This document shows positions 1 through 12,549 of a stretch of DNA of 64,000 bases, one piece after another; the stretch's first letter is position 1, and the number at the start of each line of letters is the position of its first letter. The stretch is from Botryotinia globosa (lineage: Eukaryota > Ascomycota > Leotiomycetes > Helotiales > Sclerotiniaceae), in assembly GCA_014898425.1 (NCBI GenBank), contig RCSZ01000012.1:310001-374000 (forward strand), given 5' to 3'. A model generated the notes under the pieces. The model worked only from the letters and a program-made list of their open reading frames with translations, did no database searches and had not been told where the DNA came from. The position numbers and the translations under genes are program-made.

Positions 1-329
1 TTAGTATTATATATAATGAAAATGAAAAAGTAAAAGTAAAAAGAAAGGTTTGGTTTTTTGAATAATTAGTTTAAATTTGTAATATCACTAATTAGTATTA
101 ATTCAAAAAAAATATAGAAAATATAGTACCTATATAATGTAAGTTTTATATATCTAATTATATTCTATTTAAAAAGTTAATTAAATAGAAAAGTAATAGG
201 TTTTATATAAATATTATTGAAAAAGTTAATCTCTTTTGTATTCGCTTAATCCTTTTAATATAATAATCTTTGTATTAGGGTTATTTCCTTGAAGTGAATT
301 CCCTATGTGTGAATTCCCTTGTTCACACA
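1..329 (-). mobile_element. A3: LTR-retrotransposon end (LTR 96-329 plus internal leader 1-95), running off the left edge
   Basis: Positions 96-329 align along their whole length with the LTR at 14445-14678 and, less closely, with 8796-9029, 16033-16284 and 46896-47111. Positions 1-95 also match 14350-14444, the internal sequence next to the right LTR of A1, so this is an element end and not a solo LTR. The rest of A3 lies left of the window. The sequence immediately right (from 330) belongs to the older element A2, so A3 was inserted into A2; its target duplication would be AAATA at 330-334, but the partner is out of view. Strand follows the sense proposed for family A, in which the LTR reads from TGTATG to CCAACA. 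Differences from other copies are almost all transitions. Confidence 0.75.
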
Positions 330-1714
330 AAATATAATAAAATTATTATTATTTAAATGAGAATTTAGTTTGATATTAAAACGCATTTCTTTTATGAACT
401 TATTTTATATAAAATTTTCATTTGGAAATATAGAATAGAAAATAAGAAAATTTATATTTCATTTTTATTTTGTTTAATAAATAAAAATAAATTTAAATTC
501 AAATACAATAGTTTTGAAAATATTATTATTATATTTAAAAATATTTATTCTATATATTAAAGATTTAATTATATTTTTTTATTATAAAATATTAATATTC
601 AAAATAAAGTTAATTATTCTATTAATAATAGAAAATATTATTTTATTGAAATCGAATTATAATAAATTTATTATTGATTTGGATATTCATTTTTTTTTAT
701 ATTTTAAATATAATAAGAATTTTGAAATAGTTAAATAATTCATAAAGTTTTGTTATTAATATTAGATTTATAAAAAGTTATTAAATAAATTCAAGTTCTT
801 TTTATTTAATAAAAATTTCGAATTCAATTATGCAATATTTATTAATATTTTTTATATTAATAATAATTCTATTCTATATATTATCAAAAAAACTATACAT
901 TTTCAAATTATTTAATTATTAAATAATATAATTGTAAAATATATATAGAATAAATTTTGTAAATATTAAATTGATATATATATTAATTTATTAGAGTATA
1001 TTATTTATAATATAAATATTAATTTTATTAAAAAAAGTTTTAATAATATATTGTTTTAATATCTATTTAAATAAAAATAATTTTTATAAAAACTTATTAT
1101 TTGATTGATATTATTGAGAGATTTTATATATTATTATATAAATCTTATGAAATCATTTGTGAAAAAACTTATAATTTAAATATTATTAGAATCTTTATAT
1201 TCTAAATAATTATAAAAGTTATTAGTAATATTGTGGGATTGAATGAATTAATATCTATTCTATTTGTTTTTGGTATTTACCTTTGCTTTATTAAAAACAG
1301 TCTTTCTATATCGATTATTCTATAATAAATAATAATAATCTCAAAAGCTATAATAAAGATTCACAAGATTTATAATTTTATAAAAATACAAAAAGCCATA
1401 AATACATATAATAAATCATTAATCATTATATTCTATAATTTACTATCGAATAGTGATATATTAATCTAGAAAAAAAGCAATAGTATTATTTCAAAAGAAC
1501 AAAAAGAACTTTTCCTATTTCTTGAAATAAATAGTGAGATATATATATTTAATCTATTTTATAAATCTATGAAATTCAGATTTATATTAGTGAAGTCTTA
1601 TTATCAAATCAATTAAATTAATCAAATTAATCAAATTAATTAAATTAATCAAATTAATCAAATTAATCAAATTAATCAAATTAATCAAATTAATCAAGTT
1701 AATCAAGTTAATCA
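330..1714 (+). mobile_element. A2 segment 1: internal part of the oldest family-A retrotransposon
   Basis: This stretch is the reverse complement of about 10985-12250 inside A1, recognisable from just after 330 through the tandem repeat at 1607-1714. It is the left-most visible part of A2, which continues at 8277-8795 and 14679-16284 after two later insertions. No frame stays open; the stops are mostly TAA or TAG where CAA or CAG would fit, as expected after RIP. In A1 coordinates it lies downstream of the putative gag remnant, so it should be pol, but I could not recognise a protease, integrase or reverse transcriptase motif. Confidence 0.7.
1607..1714 (+). repeat. 9-bp tandem repeat (AATCAAATT)n
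   Basis: About twelve units of a 9-bp motif, with a few C/T and A/G changes. The same block occurs in A1 on the opposite strand (10890-10985) and just right of element C (8277-8306). Read on the + strand it is a whole number of codons per unit and would encode Ile-Asn-Gln repeats, so it was probably a low-complexity linker within the A polyprotein. Element C is inserted inside this array. Confidence 0.8.
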
Positions 1715-1864
1715 TGTCAAGGTATAGATAAAGACTTATATTGTACTATAAGGATTCTAAGTATTATAAAAGGTTGAGATTTTATTATAAGAAATAGAGT
1801 ATATTAAGAGTATACTAAGGGTTTGTGCCTAAAGTATAAAGGCAATATAATTAGTGTTGTAATA
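1715..1864 (-). repeat. Left LTR of element C
   Basis: Aligns end to end with 8127-8276. The differences are C/T and A/G transitions, and this copy is the more A+T-rich. For example, its right end reads ttagtgttgtaata where the other LTR has TTGGCGCCGTGACA. Confidence 0.85.
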
Positions 1865-4800
1865 ATACCCTTTTTTTAGAGCTTGCTTATTCCAAGCAAA
1901 TTAAGGTATAAACTAACTTTGTTATTTTTCGATAAAGTTATAAGAAATCAATTCAATAAGCCAACTTACCATTATATCTAAATTAATCAAATAAAAACTC
2001 AAAATCCCTTGAAATAATACTAGAATATTTTAATTTCTATTACAAAATTAAAACAAATTGTTTTTAAAATAATAATCAATTAATAAATCTTTTTTAATCT
2101 ATTCAATCTCTATTTAAAAATTATTTCTAATATAATAGTATTCAAGGTAATAGACTTTTTGAATTCAATTTATATAAACAAATCTGATTTATTTGAATAT
2201 ACTAAATGAAATATAATAATTATTCCCTTTTAATCTCAAAAATTCTTAACTAATTATTATAATAATAGATAATACTTTTATTTAATATAATAATGAAAAT
2301 TATATTTATTATAATAATTAAGAATTTCCTTGAATTCTTATTACTTGATTTCCTTATATATTTCATTATCTTTTTTAAAAACTTAGTCTTGATTTCTATA
2401 TAATTTAATAATATTAATAATATTTTAATTTAATAATTTTAATGAATAATAAAATAATTGAAATAATAAATTATAAAATATTGAAAAAATCTTAAAATTG
2501 ATTAGGAATTGTAATAAATAGGTTTATTTATAAATTTTGAGGATTTTGTAAAAACCATTTTATTTATTATTATTCTTTTTTATTAAACAATTAGTTTTTA
2601 TATTCTTTATATTAATCTATATTTTATTATTTTCTTTATAAAAAGAAATATCAATTTAAATTCTATTAATACAATCTTTATATTTTTAAATTGATTAAAT
2701 TGCAAATGCTTTAAATTTAATTAGAATAAGATTAAATCTATTTATAATTTTGTTGGTTTTAAGAAACTCTTGTTTTTTTTGATATAATAAATTCAATAAA
2801 ATTAATATAGATAATTCAATTTTAAGATATAAATAATAATTATAATTAATAAAGAATAGAGATATATTAATAATTTCTAATATAATATTGTTTAATATAA
2901 ACTTTATAAATAAAAATCAATCGGATTAATTGTTTTAATAAAAGTTTATAAAGATATAAAGATATTATTTGATTATAATATTAATTCTTTTTATTTGATT
3001 ATTGAATTTAGAATAAAATAAGGAAAATTGTTTCAAAGTGATTAATAAATATTCAAATAGATATTTTTAGAATTTAGAAATAAATTGAAAGCTTTTATTG
3101 AATATAATATTATTAAAAGTATTATATAAACAATATATTTTTTCAATAAATCGATTTATAAGTTTCTTTATAAATAGTTTTATTATTAATATAAAATATT
3201 ATATTTTAATTAGATAACAGATAATTATAATAATATATTAATATTTCTTTTTGTAATATTTATTAATTAATAATAATATAATATAATCAATAAAGATATC
3301 TAATTAAAAATGAAATAGTATTAATAAAAATTCAAAAAATTTAAATATAATGAAATAAAAGGTTTTAATATAAAAATAGAATTAATAAGTTTATATAAAT
3401 ATCTTGATTTTCTTAGATATATTAAATTATTAATATATATAAAAAACAAGATTAACAATTTTAATATAATCTAAATATCTAACTAATCTAATTGAATATA
3501 TACAATATATAATCTATATATAAAATTTAGTAAAAGAAAGAATAAAAAAATAGTTATAATAGAAAATCTTATTATTAATTAATTTATAATTTTATAAAAC
3601 TATTTAAAAATCCTTTTGAATATTTAATAATTAATAATGAATAAAGGGATTTCAAAATATTATATATATAATTATAATTAGTTTAAACAATCTATATATT
3701 TTATTAATAAAATCATTAATTGATTTATTAATATTAAGAATAATTATATTCATTAAGATTATAATTAGATTTAAATTATTATTTATTTATTAAATAATAT
3801 TCTTGAATATAATAATATTAAATATCTATTTTAAAAAAATTGTTTATAAATAATTCTTAATTCAATTATTATTAAAATTAATATATATTGAATAATCTTC
3901 AATTCTATAGTTCAAAATGTTGGGGTAAATAGTTTTGTAATTGGATTGATATATAATATAGAAATTGAATTCTAATAAGAATTTGATTTATTTAATTTAT
4001 TATTAATTTAATATCTTTATTAATATAAAATATTCAAAGTTTTTATAATCAATAATAATTTCAAATAATTCCTAAATATTATATAGTTTTGATCTTTATT
4101 TTTCTAATGATTTTATAATTATTAGGAATTCTTTATTATAGATTTTATAATTATATTTAATAATATTATATTTTAATAAAAAGTATATTATTGGGTATAG
4201 ATTTCTTTTGTTATTATATTACAAAAGGATATCTATAATTTAATTAAAAATATTAATTTCAATTATTATATAACAATAATAATCAAATATAATAAGGATT
4301 AGAATAAAGAAAAAAATATTCTTTAATATTATAAAAGTATCTTTTTGTTCAGAATTCTAATTTTATATTTTCTTTTTTTTTAAAAAGCGATTAAGGAATT
4401 TAATGATTTTAAAAAAATTGTAAATGAAATATTGATAAAAATTAGCAAATCTGAGGAAATATTAAAGATCTTTGAGTTTAATTAATGATTTCTAGTTGAG
4501 TATAGTATTGATTTTCTTTAGATTTATTTCTATATTTTCTAAAATAATAATTAAATTGAGATATTTAATTCTTTTTATTTTGAATTTATATTTATTGATA
4601 TCAATCTATAATCTAATATTAATTAATTATTAAATAATTTTATGAATATATCCTTTATAATTTATAATGTTTTTGGAATAGATTAAAATATTATTTAAAT
4701 ATATTATATAAATCCTATTTAAAAGATTGAAGAGAATATAATTAATATAATTCTGAAATAAGGTTAATGTATTATAAAATCCAAAAAGTATTATTAATAA

Positions 4801-7800
4801 TTCGAATAAATCGAAATAAATAATGAAAATAGTTTTTCATTTATAATTCTTTGCAATTTATAATTTATTGAAAATAATAATAATATTAAGTTTAATATAG
4901 ATTTTAATATAATATAAAACATTGAGGGTTTTTTTAATTAATAATAGAGGATATCGATTTTTGATAATAATATTGTTTAGACCTTAATAGTTTTAACAAA
5001 TCTAAATACCTTCTTTTAATTTAATAACTAAAAAAAATAAAACAATTAATCAAAAACAAGATTTCTAAATAAATCCTTTATTTAGATTGTTATTAAATTA
5101 TCTATAAATAATTTAAAATTTAGCTAGAAATATTAAATAGTTTTTATTATATAATAATTTTTTATTTAATATAACCTCAATTTTATAATTCTATAAATAT
5201 TATAATAAAAATTTATTAATAAAAAAAAAGAAATTCTAAATATAAATTATAAAATTAGGGAGATAGTTTATTTTAGATTTTTAATATAAAAGGGATAAAT
5301 TGATTTGTTTTTTTTATAAACTTATTAATATTATTATTTATTAAGTTTTAATATAATTGAATAGAATCCTTAATTATTATATAATATAAATTATGGATTT
5401 TATTTAATTTATTTCAGAATACTTTTATAATATAAATATTATCGTTTTTATAGAATTATATAAAACTATTAATTATAAAAAACTTCATATCTTATATTTC
5501 GGGGTAAATATTTTATATAGTATCAAGTAGTTTATTTAAGAGATTTAATAATAATAATAATAATAAAAATAAAATATTCTGGTTTTATAATAATCTTTTA
5601 TACTTTTTAAAATTAGTAATAAATCAAGTTAGAGTTAATTTAAAGAATAAATAATTAGGAATTATTCTAATTCGGGTGTTCATTTTATTATTGATATAAT
5701 AAATATGATAAAAGTTTTTATTTTTATTATTTTCGAAATTAATAATATCAAGATTTCTTTGGGTATCTAGGGTTTTGATAAATTCGAGAATTACTAATTA
5801 ATTTCAAAATAGCAAAAACTTAACTTTAAAGTTTTTATTAATAATATCTTTTATAAAAACTAATTTCGAAATAAGTTTTTATAAAAATGGTTTGAAATTG
5901 ATTAATATAACTTTATTATTTTTTAATAAAATTATTTTATAATTAATAAATATATCAGGAATAATAATTATTATAATATCAATAGAATAATAATATTTCA
6001 AATAATATGTAAATATGAATTTGAATATTATTATTAATCAATTGATAATAAAATTATAATATTAAAATTAAAGAAAATTAAAAATTATTAGATTTATAAT
6101 TAATAAAATAATAATATAAAATAAATTGATTTTTTAATGATTATTGATTTATATATTCAGAAATATATATCAAAAAAAAATATTAAAAAACTTTTTATTA
6201 ATTAGAAGTAAGTAATAGGTGTAAAAGAAGGGGTGTATAAATATTTAGAGTTTAAAAACAATTTTTTTATTAATAAAGCTATAATTTATAATTCTATTAT
6301 TTATAAAATTAATAAACGGAATAATTATATTAGATATAAAAAAGATTTCCATTGAGATTTTAAGAGATTTGTTATTCATTATTTTAAAATATAAAGAATT
6401 TCTAGATATAATTAATCTTTTAATTTACAAAAACAAATTTTTTATAAAAAATTTCAATTTGTAATTATAAATCAAAATTAATCTTTTGATATATTAAATT
6501 AGGGAATTGAGTTTTTATTTTCCTTTAAATAAATAGATCTTTTAATATACCCTTTTAAATCAAGTTTTTAAATAAGATTAAAGGGGATTGGTGAAGTATA
6601 GTTTAATAATATAATTAGAAAACAATTGGTAAATAGAAATAGGTTTTAATATAAAAAATTAATGGTATTGTGATAGGATTTAGAATTTTGGTATTGATTA
6701 GCTACAAAAAAGCAATTGGTATAAGAATTATATCCTATATTAATATTGATATTATACTTTGCATTATTGACTTATTTCTTATTGTAATTATCTTTAATAT
6801 AATCTGATTTCTTATAATAAAAATAAAGGCTAAGATTAAAATATTACTTTCGAGTATAGCGAAATAAAAGACACTAATTTTATCAAATAATATCCAATTG
6901 TATAAAATTATTAAATAGTTTTGATATAAAGAGAATTATAATTAAGATTAGCTTTCTATTGTAGTGTTTTGATTAATTACAATTAAAATTAATATTCTAG
7001 CTTTTTTATTGATTATTAAGATGAGTTTTCTTTTTTAGATTATTATAGATACCTTATTATCAAATTGTCTATATATCAATATCAATAATAAAAGATTTAT
7101 TAAAATAATTAACTGAAATATTAATTAATTTTTATAAAATCTTAAGTTTGAAATCAATGATTTGTTATTCAATAGTTTTTCTGTATTTAATAACAAGTTG
7201 TTTAAATTCAATAATGAAATTACTAAATGAAATCTTTTTTATTTTATATTTATTATAATCTATAAAAACTTTTTGTAAAAAATCAAAAGTTTGATATTAT
7301 TTATTCAATTCGCTCCAAATACTTATTATAATATATTATTTAAAAAGTTAGAAATTAGAATTATATGGGTTATTTATAATTATATTGAAATATATTTAAT
7401 TATTTATATAAACTAAGTTAAAGAGTAAATTAATAAGGAATATAATTTATTAAAACTTTGATTTATTTTTGTAGTTTGTAATTAAATAATAATTAATTAT
7501 ATTACAAAACATTATATATTAGTTCTAATATTTTACAATATCTTATTTATTACTATTAAACTTCTTGAAAAAAGTAAGATATTTTTAATGGGATAGGGCT
7601 CCTAAATTATTACAAACAATAATTTTTAATATCTTAATTATATCTTGTAATTCAATAATCTGTAATTGAACTTTATTAATTTGAATATATATTATAACAA
7701 CTTGTTTTTATAATAAAATTATAATTATTTCAATTAAAGTAAATATAGCTTGAATAACTGCAAAATATATAATATTTAGATTGTTGAATAGATCTATAAA

Positions 7801-8126
7801 TAAAGAAACATCAGTTTCAATGAAATCGATAATATAATTTAAGAAAAGGAATTATAAAAGCAAACTAAATATAGTCATTTGATTAACTATCTCTAGAGTA
7901 TTTTTATAATTACAAAATATTGATAGATTAATATAGATATATTTTAATATAATTAAATAACTTTACTAAAAAATAGCAAAATTATTTATAATAAATTAAT
8001 AATGGATTCAATCAATATAATCGAATTATAATTTTGATAGGGTTAGAGTAATTAGAATAATTAGAGTATAATTTAAATAAGTATTTAAAATGAAGTTATA
8101 ATAACTTCTAAATAAATAATACAAAT
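1865..8126 (-). pseudogene. Degenerate internal region of element C (former gag-pol)
   Basis: This 6.26-kb block should have held gag and pol. All six frames are closed by frequent stops and no domain motif can be read. It contains no other repeat family found in the window. The only thing supporting a coding past is its position between paired LTRs. I see no RNA gene, promoter or separate gene in it. Confidence 0.5.
1867..1876 (-). other. Candidate polypurine tract of element C
   Basis: The minus strand reads AAAAAAAGGG immediately upstream of the LTR, in the position where plus-strand DNA synthesis of an LTR retrotransposon is primed. It is the main argument for minus-strand sense. Purine runs are common in this sequence, so this is suggestive only. 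Confidence 0.45.
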
Positions 8127-8276
8127 TGTTAAGGTATAGGTAAAGACTTATATTGTATTATAAGGATTCTAAATATTATAAAAGGTTGAGGTTCTATTAT
8201 AGGAAGTAGGATATACTAAGAGTATGCTAAGGGTTTGTGTTTAAAGCACGAAGGCAATGTAGTTGGCGCCGTGACA
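8127..8276 (-). repeat. Right LTR of element C (the less mutated copy)
   Basis: 150 bp from TGTTAAGG to GTGACA. It keeps a GC-rich stretch, TTGGCGCCGTGACA, at its end, which makes it the best template for searching for relatives. The complement of TGGCGCCGTGAC ends in CGGCGCCA, which resembles a tRNA 3' end, but the sequence is also present in the left LTR, so it is part of the LTR and not a primer-binding site. A 69-codon open frame (8235-8444) begins here and crosses into A2; it is a chance frame. Confidence 0.85.
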
Positions 8277-8795
8277 AATCAAGTTAATCAAATTAATCAA
8301 ATTAATTATATTCCAAATCACCTTTATAAATATAAGATAATTTTACTAAAATCTAACAAAATTAGATTATTTGCTTTTAATATATTAATCATATATATTA
8401 CAAAACCTAAGAAATCTCTTTTAGATTTATTCAAAAACAATTAAATGTTTATATTAATATCTTTTTTATAAATAATTATATCTTAGATTTGAATTTATAT
8501 ATAAAATCAATATTCTAATTTCTTTGTTATTAATCTTAAGAATTTAATTATATATAAAAAATCTCAAAAGAAAAAGATTAATAAATTAATAATTAAAAGC
8601 ATATTTGAGATTATATTATTAATAAATATTCCTTTGAAAATATATATTTTTAAATTACAATTCATTAATAAAATCAAAAACAAAGAAATAAATATCAAGT
8701 TTTACAAATCGAGATTAATTATTTAAATATATAATAATATTAATAAAATAATTATTTTGATATAATCATTAATAATTCAATAATTATATTAATAC
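8277..8795 (+). mobile_element. A2 segment 2
   Basis: Reverse complement of about 10405-10985 in A1. It starts with the remaining units of the 9-bp Ile-Asn-Gln array and ends at AATAC (8791-8795), the left target duplication of A1. Read on the + strand there is a 50-codon stretch without stops just after the array, whose counterpart in A1 is also open, so it was probably coding. It resembles no family that I can name. Confidence 0.75.
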
Positions 8796-9029
8796 TATTG
8801 GTTCGAGAAGAATACGGAAAACATAGTATCCATATAATGTAGGTCCTATATATCTAATTATATTCTATCTAAAAAACTAACTAAATAGAAAAGTAGTAGG
8901 CCTTATATAAACACTACTGAAAAAACTAATCTCTTTCATATTCACTTAATCCTTTTAATATAATAATCTTTATATTGGGGTTATTTTCTTGAAATGAATT
9001 CCCTATATATAAATTCCTTTATTTATATA
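8796..9029 (-). repeat. Left LTR of A1 (3' LTR if the sense is minus)
   Basis: Aligns along its full length with 14445-14678, 96-329 and, reverse-complemented, with 16033-16284 and 46896-47111. It starts TATTGGTTCG, where the least mutated copy has TGTTGGTTCG. Differences from the right LTR are almost only transitions. Confidence 0.88.
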
Positions 9030-10889
9030 TTCGGAATTTTCTTTTATAACTTTAATATAATGGCTTTCTATTAGATAAAATCAATCCTTTTCTTACACTC
9101 TTTTTATCTATTTTATTATTTTAATATTAATTTTATTTATATTAATCAAATTAGTCAAAACTTGGTATAACTTTCCTTTTGTTATTACATCAATTGAATT
9201 AATCAGACCATTGATTTATATAATTTCAATAATCTCTTTTCTTTTATAAGATTAATATAATATTATAATATCGATCATTAATCTTTTTTTATTAATTGTA
9301 TTTAATTTAATAAATAAGTTATATAAAAACTTCGAATCAATATATAAAACTAATAGAATTTTTTTATTAAGAATAGTATTAATTATTGAAGTAATTATAA
9401 TATCAATATTGAATCTTTGAATTAATTTATATAATTTGAATATTAAAATATTATATATGATTTTTTTATATTTAATAAATAATCAATAAATAATATTAAT
9501 ATTATTGTATTTATTTATTATAATAATTATATAGTTTATTTGAAATGAATAATCTTTATTATTTATAAAAAAAGTATTTATAAAAACAACAATTTTAAAT
9601 AAATTTAAATCGAATAGTATATAATTCAATCTTTTAATAAAATTCTCTTTTTGCTATTTGATATATTTGTTTAATATTATAATATTGTTTTTATTAGATT
9701 ATATTATTTATACAATTATTAAAAAATCGAAAAATACTTCAAATTGATATATCATTGTAATGTACATTTTATAGACTTATTGTATAATATATTGATTATA
9801 TATAGAAATATATTTTCGAATTTTATTATATATTCTATAAATATTCATAAATCCTATAAAAACAAATTATAGATTATTACATTAATTTTTTTAATTAAAA
9901 TAAATATTATTATTTTAAAGTATGAAAATAATATTATTGAATTATAATAAATAATTATAAATTAATTTCTTACAATTCTTAATTATAAAACCAATTTGTT
10001 TGAATTATTTATTCTTAGTTTATATAAATATATTATCTTTTATAATAAATATATTATTTATTTGTAATTCTATAATATCAAATTCAATTCCCTTATTACT
10101 AATATATAAAAGATAAAGATTATATATAGATTGTTATATTTTAAATTTCTCATAATAATAAATATAATATATTCTAAACCAATGATTTTTTATTTTTGAA
10201 ATATTATATAATAATTTAATAATAAATAATATTATATTAATAAATAGATTTATCTTTTTTAAAATATAAATATAAAATATATAATATAGATTTAATATAA
10301 ATTGAATATATATTTAAATAATATTTTGAATATATATTTAAATAATATTTTGAATATATATATTTATATTATCTTTTTAAATACTTATAGTTAATAAAAC
10401 CAGAATACATTAATATAATTATTAAATTGTTAATAATTATATCAAAACAATTATTTTATTAATATTATTATATATTTAAATAATTAATCTCGATTTATAG
10501 AATTCGATATTCATTTCTTTGTTTTTAATTTCATCAATAAATTACGATTTAAAAATATATATTTCTAAAGGAATATTTATTAATAATATAATCTTGAATA
10601 TATTCTTAATTATTAATTTATTAATTTCCTTCTTTTTAGATTCTTTATATAAAATTAATTCCTTAAAATTAATAATAAAGCAATTAGAATATTAATTCTA
10701 TATATAAATTCGAATCTGAAGTATGATTACTTATAAAAAAGATATTAATATAAATATCTAATTGTTTTTGAATAAATCTGAAAAGAACTTCTTAGGATTT
10801 ATAATATATATAATTAATATATTAAAAACAAATAATCTAATTTTATTAGATTTTAGCAAAATTATTTTATACTTATTAAAATAACTTGG

Positions 10890-10985
10890 AATTTGATTGT
10901 TTTAATCAATTTAGTCAATTTAATCAATTTGGTTAATTTGATTGATTTAATTAATTTAATCAATTTGATTAACCTGATTAATCTA
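10890..10985 (-). repeat. 9-bp tandem array in A1 (Ile-Asn-Gln coding on the minus strand)
   Basis: Counterpart of the array at 1607-1714 on the opposite strand. Units vary by transitions, and the reading frame in units of nine bases is kept. Confidence 0.7.
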
Positions 10986-12549
10986 GTAATAAGGTTTTAT
11001 TAATATAAATCTGAATTTCATAAATCTATAAAATAAACTAAATATATATATCTCACTATTTATATTAAGGAATGGAAAAAGCTTTCTTTATTCTCCTAAA
11101 ACAATACTATTATCTTCTTTCCAAACTAATATATTACTATCCAATAATAAATTATAGAATATAATAATTAAAGATTTATTATATATATTTACAACTTCCT
11201 ATATCTTTATAAAACAATAAATCTTATAAATCTTTATTATAACCTTTGAAATTGCTACTACTTATTACAAAATAATTGATATCGAAAGACTATCTTCAAT
11301 AAAATAAAGGAAAATATTAAAAACAAATAGAATAAATACTAATCTATTTAATTTTATAATATTATTGATAGTTTTTACAATTATTTAAAATACAGAAACC
11401 TTTCTAATACTTAAACCACAAGTTTCTTTACAAATAATCTTATAAAATCTCTTAACAATATTAATCAAATAATAAACTTCCACAAGAACTATCTTTATTT
11501 AAATAAATATTGAACCAATATATTATTGAAATTCTTTTTTAATAAAATTGATATTTATATTATAAATAATATACTTTAATAAATCAATATATATATCAAT
11601 TCAATATTTACAAAGCTTATTTTATATATATTTTATAATTATATTATTTAATTATTAAACAATTTGAAAATATATAGCTTTATTAATAATATATAAAATA
11701 GATTTATTATTGATATAAAAAATATTAATAAATATTGTATAATTGAATTCGAAGTTTTTATTAGATAGAGAAAACTTGAATCTATTTAATAATTTATTAT
11801 AAGCCTAATAATAATAATAAAATTTTATAAATTGTTTGATTATTTTAAAGTTTTTATTATATCTAAAGAATTTGAATATTTTATAGAATTTATAAACAAA
11901 TAAATATCCAAATCAATAATAAATTTATTATAATTTGATTTCAATAAAATAGTATTCTCCATTATCAATAAAATAATTAATTATATTCTAAATATTGATA
12001 TTCTATAATAAAAATATATAGCCAAATCTTTAATATATAAAATAAATATCTTTGAATATAATAATAATATCTTTAAAATTATTATATTTAAATTTGAATT
12101 TATTTATATTTATCAAACAAAATAAAAACAAAACATTAGTTTTTATTATATTCTATTTTATATTTCCGAATAGAAGTTTTATATAAAATAAGTTAATAAA
12201 AAAAATTATTCCAATATTAAATTAAACTATTATTTAATTAATAATAGTTTTATTATACTTAATATCCTCAATCTTGTTTTATACTAAATACTAATTATAT
12301 TCAACAATTAACCTTTTAGCTATTTCTATATCAATTATAATATTAAAGAATTTGTTATTATTATATCGTTTAATATTTATAATAAATATTTTAATTATCA
12401 ATATATAAATACTTATAATATTATTAAAGATAATTACTATTAATAGACCATTATAAATATCTATTAATATAAAAAATATTCTGGAGATCTTTTTAGAATT
12501 ATTTATATTAGTAAAGTATTGATTAATGGAATAATCGTTATTAATATTA

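Larger units (their letters stand above)
1715..8276 (-). mobile_element. C: full-length but degenerate LTR retrotransposon, 6.56 kb
   Basis: Two direct 150-bp repeats (1715-1864 and 8127-8276) begin TGT(C/T)AAGG and end, before mutation, in GTGACA. They are flanked outside by AATCA at 1710-1714 and 8277-8281. Both flanks belong to A2, and joining them restores its 9-bp array. AATCA is itself part of that array, so the duplication alone is weak evidence; the LTR pair and the split host element carry the case. A purine tract (minus-strand AAAAAAAGGG, 1867-1876) lies two bases from the left LTR, which suggests that the coding strand is minus and the left LTR is the 3' one. About 6.26 kb of internal sequence has no usable open frame, and the superfamily is undetermined. 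Confidence 0.8.

Noticed and set aside
514..738. 74-codon open frame on +
   Set aside because: Lies inside A2 segment 1, is Ile/Leu/Lys-dominated, and its counterpart in A1 is not conserved as a frame.
1607..1714. CRISPR-like array or telomeric repeat
   Set aside because: Contiguous 9-bp units without spacers, unlike telomeric motifs, and found inside a retrotransposon. No CRISPR, cas gene or prokaryotic feature is present.
8262..8276. TTGGCGCCGTGACA as a tRNA primer-binding site
   Set aside because: The equivalent bases are inside the other LTR too, and a primer-binding site lies outside the LTR.
8121..8279. Small element 8127-8273 flanked by ACAAAT direct repeats
   Set aside because: The sequence has a full-length partner at 1715-1864, making it an LTR of C. 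The ACAAAT match is coincidental.
8235..8444. 69-codon open frame starting with MCLKHEGN
   Set aside because: It begins in the C LTR and runs across the insertion junction into A2, so it is a chance fusion. Only the A2 part reflects former coding sequence.
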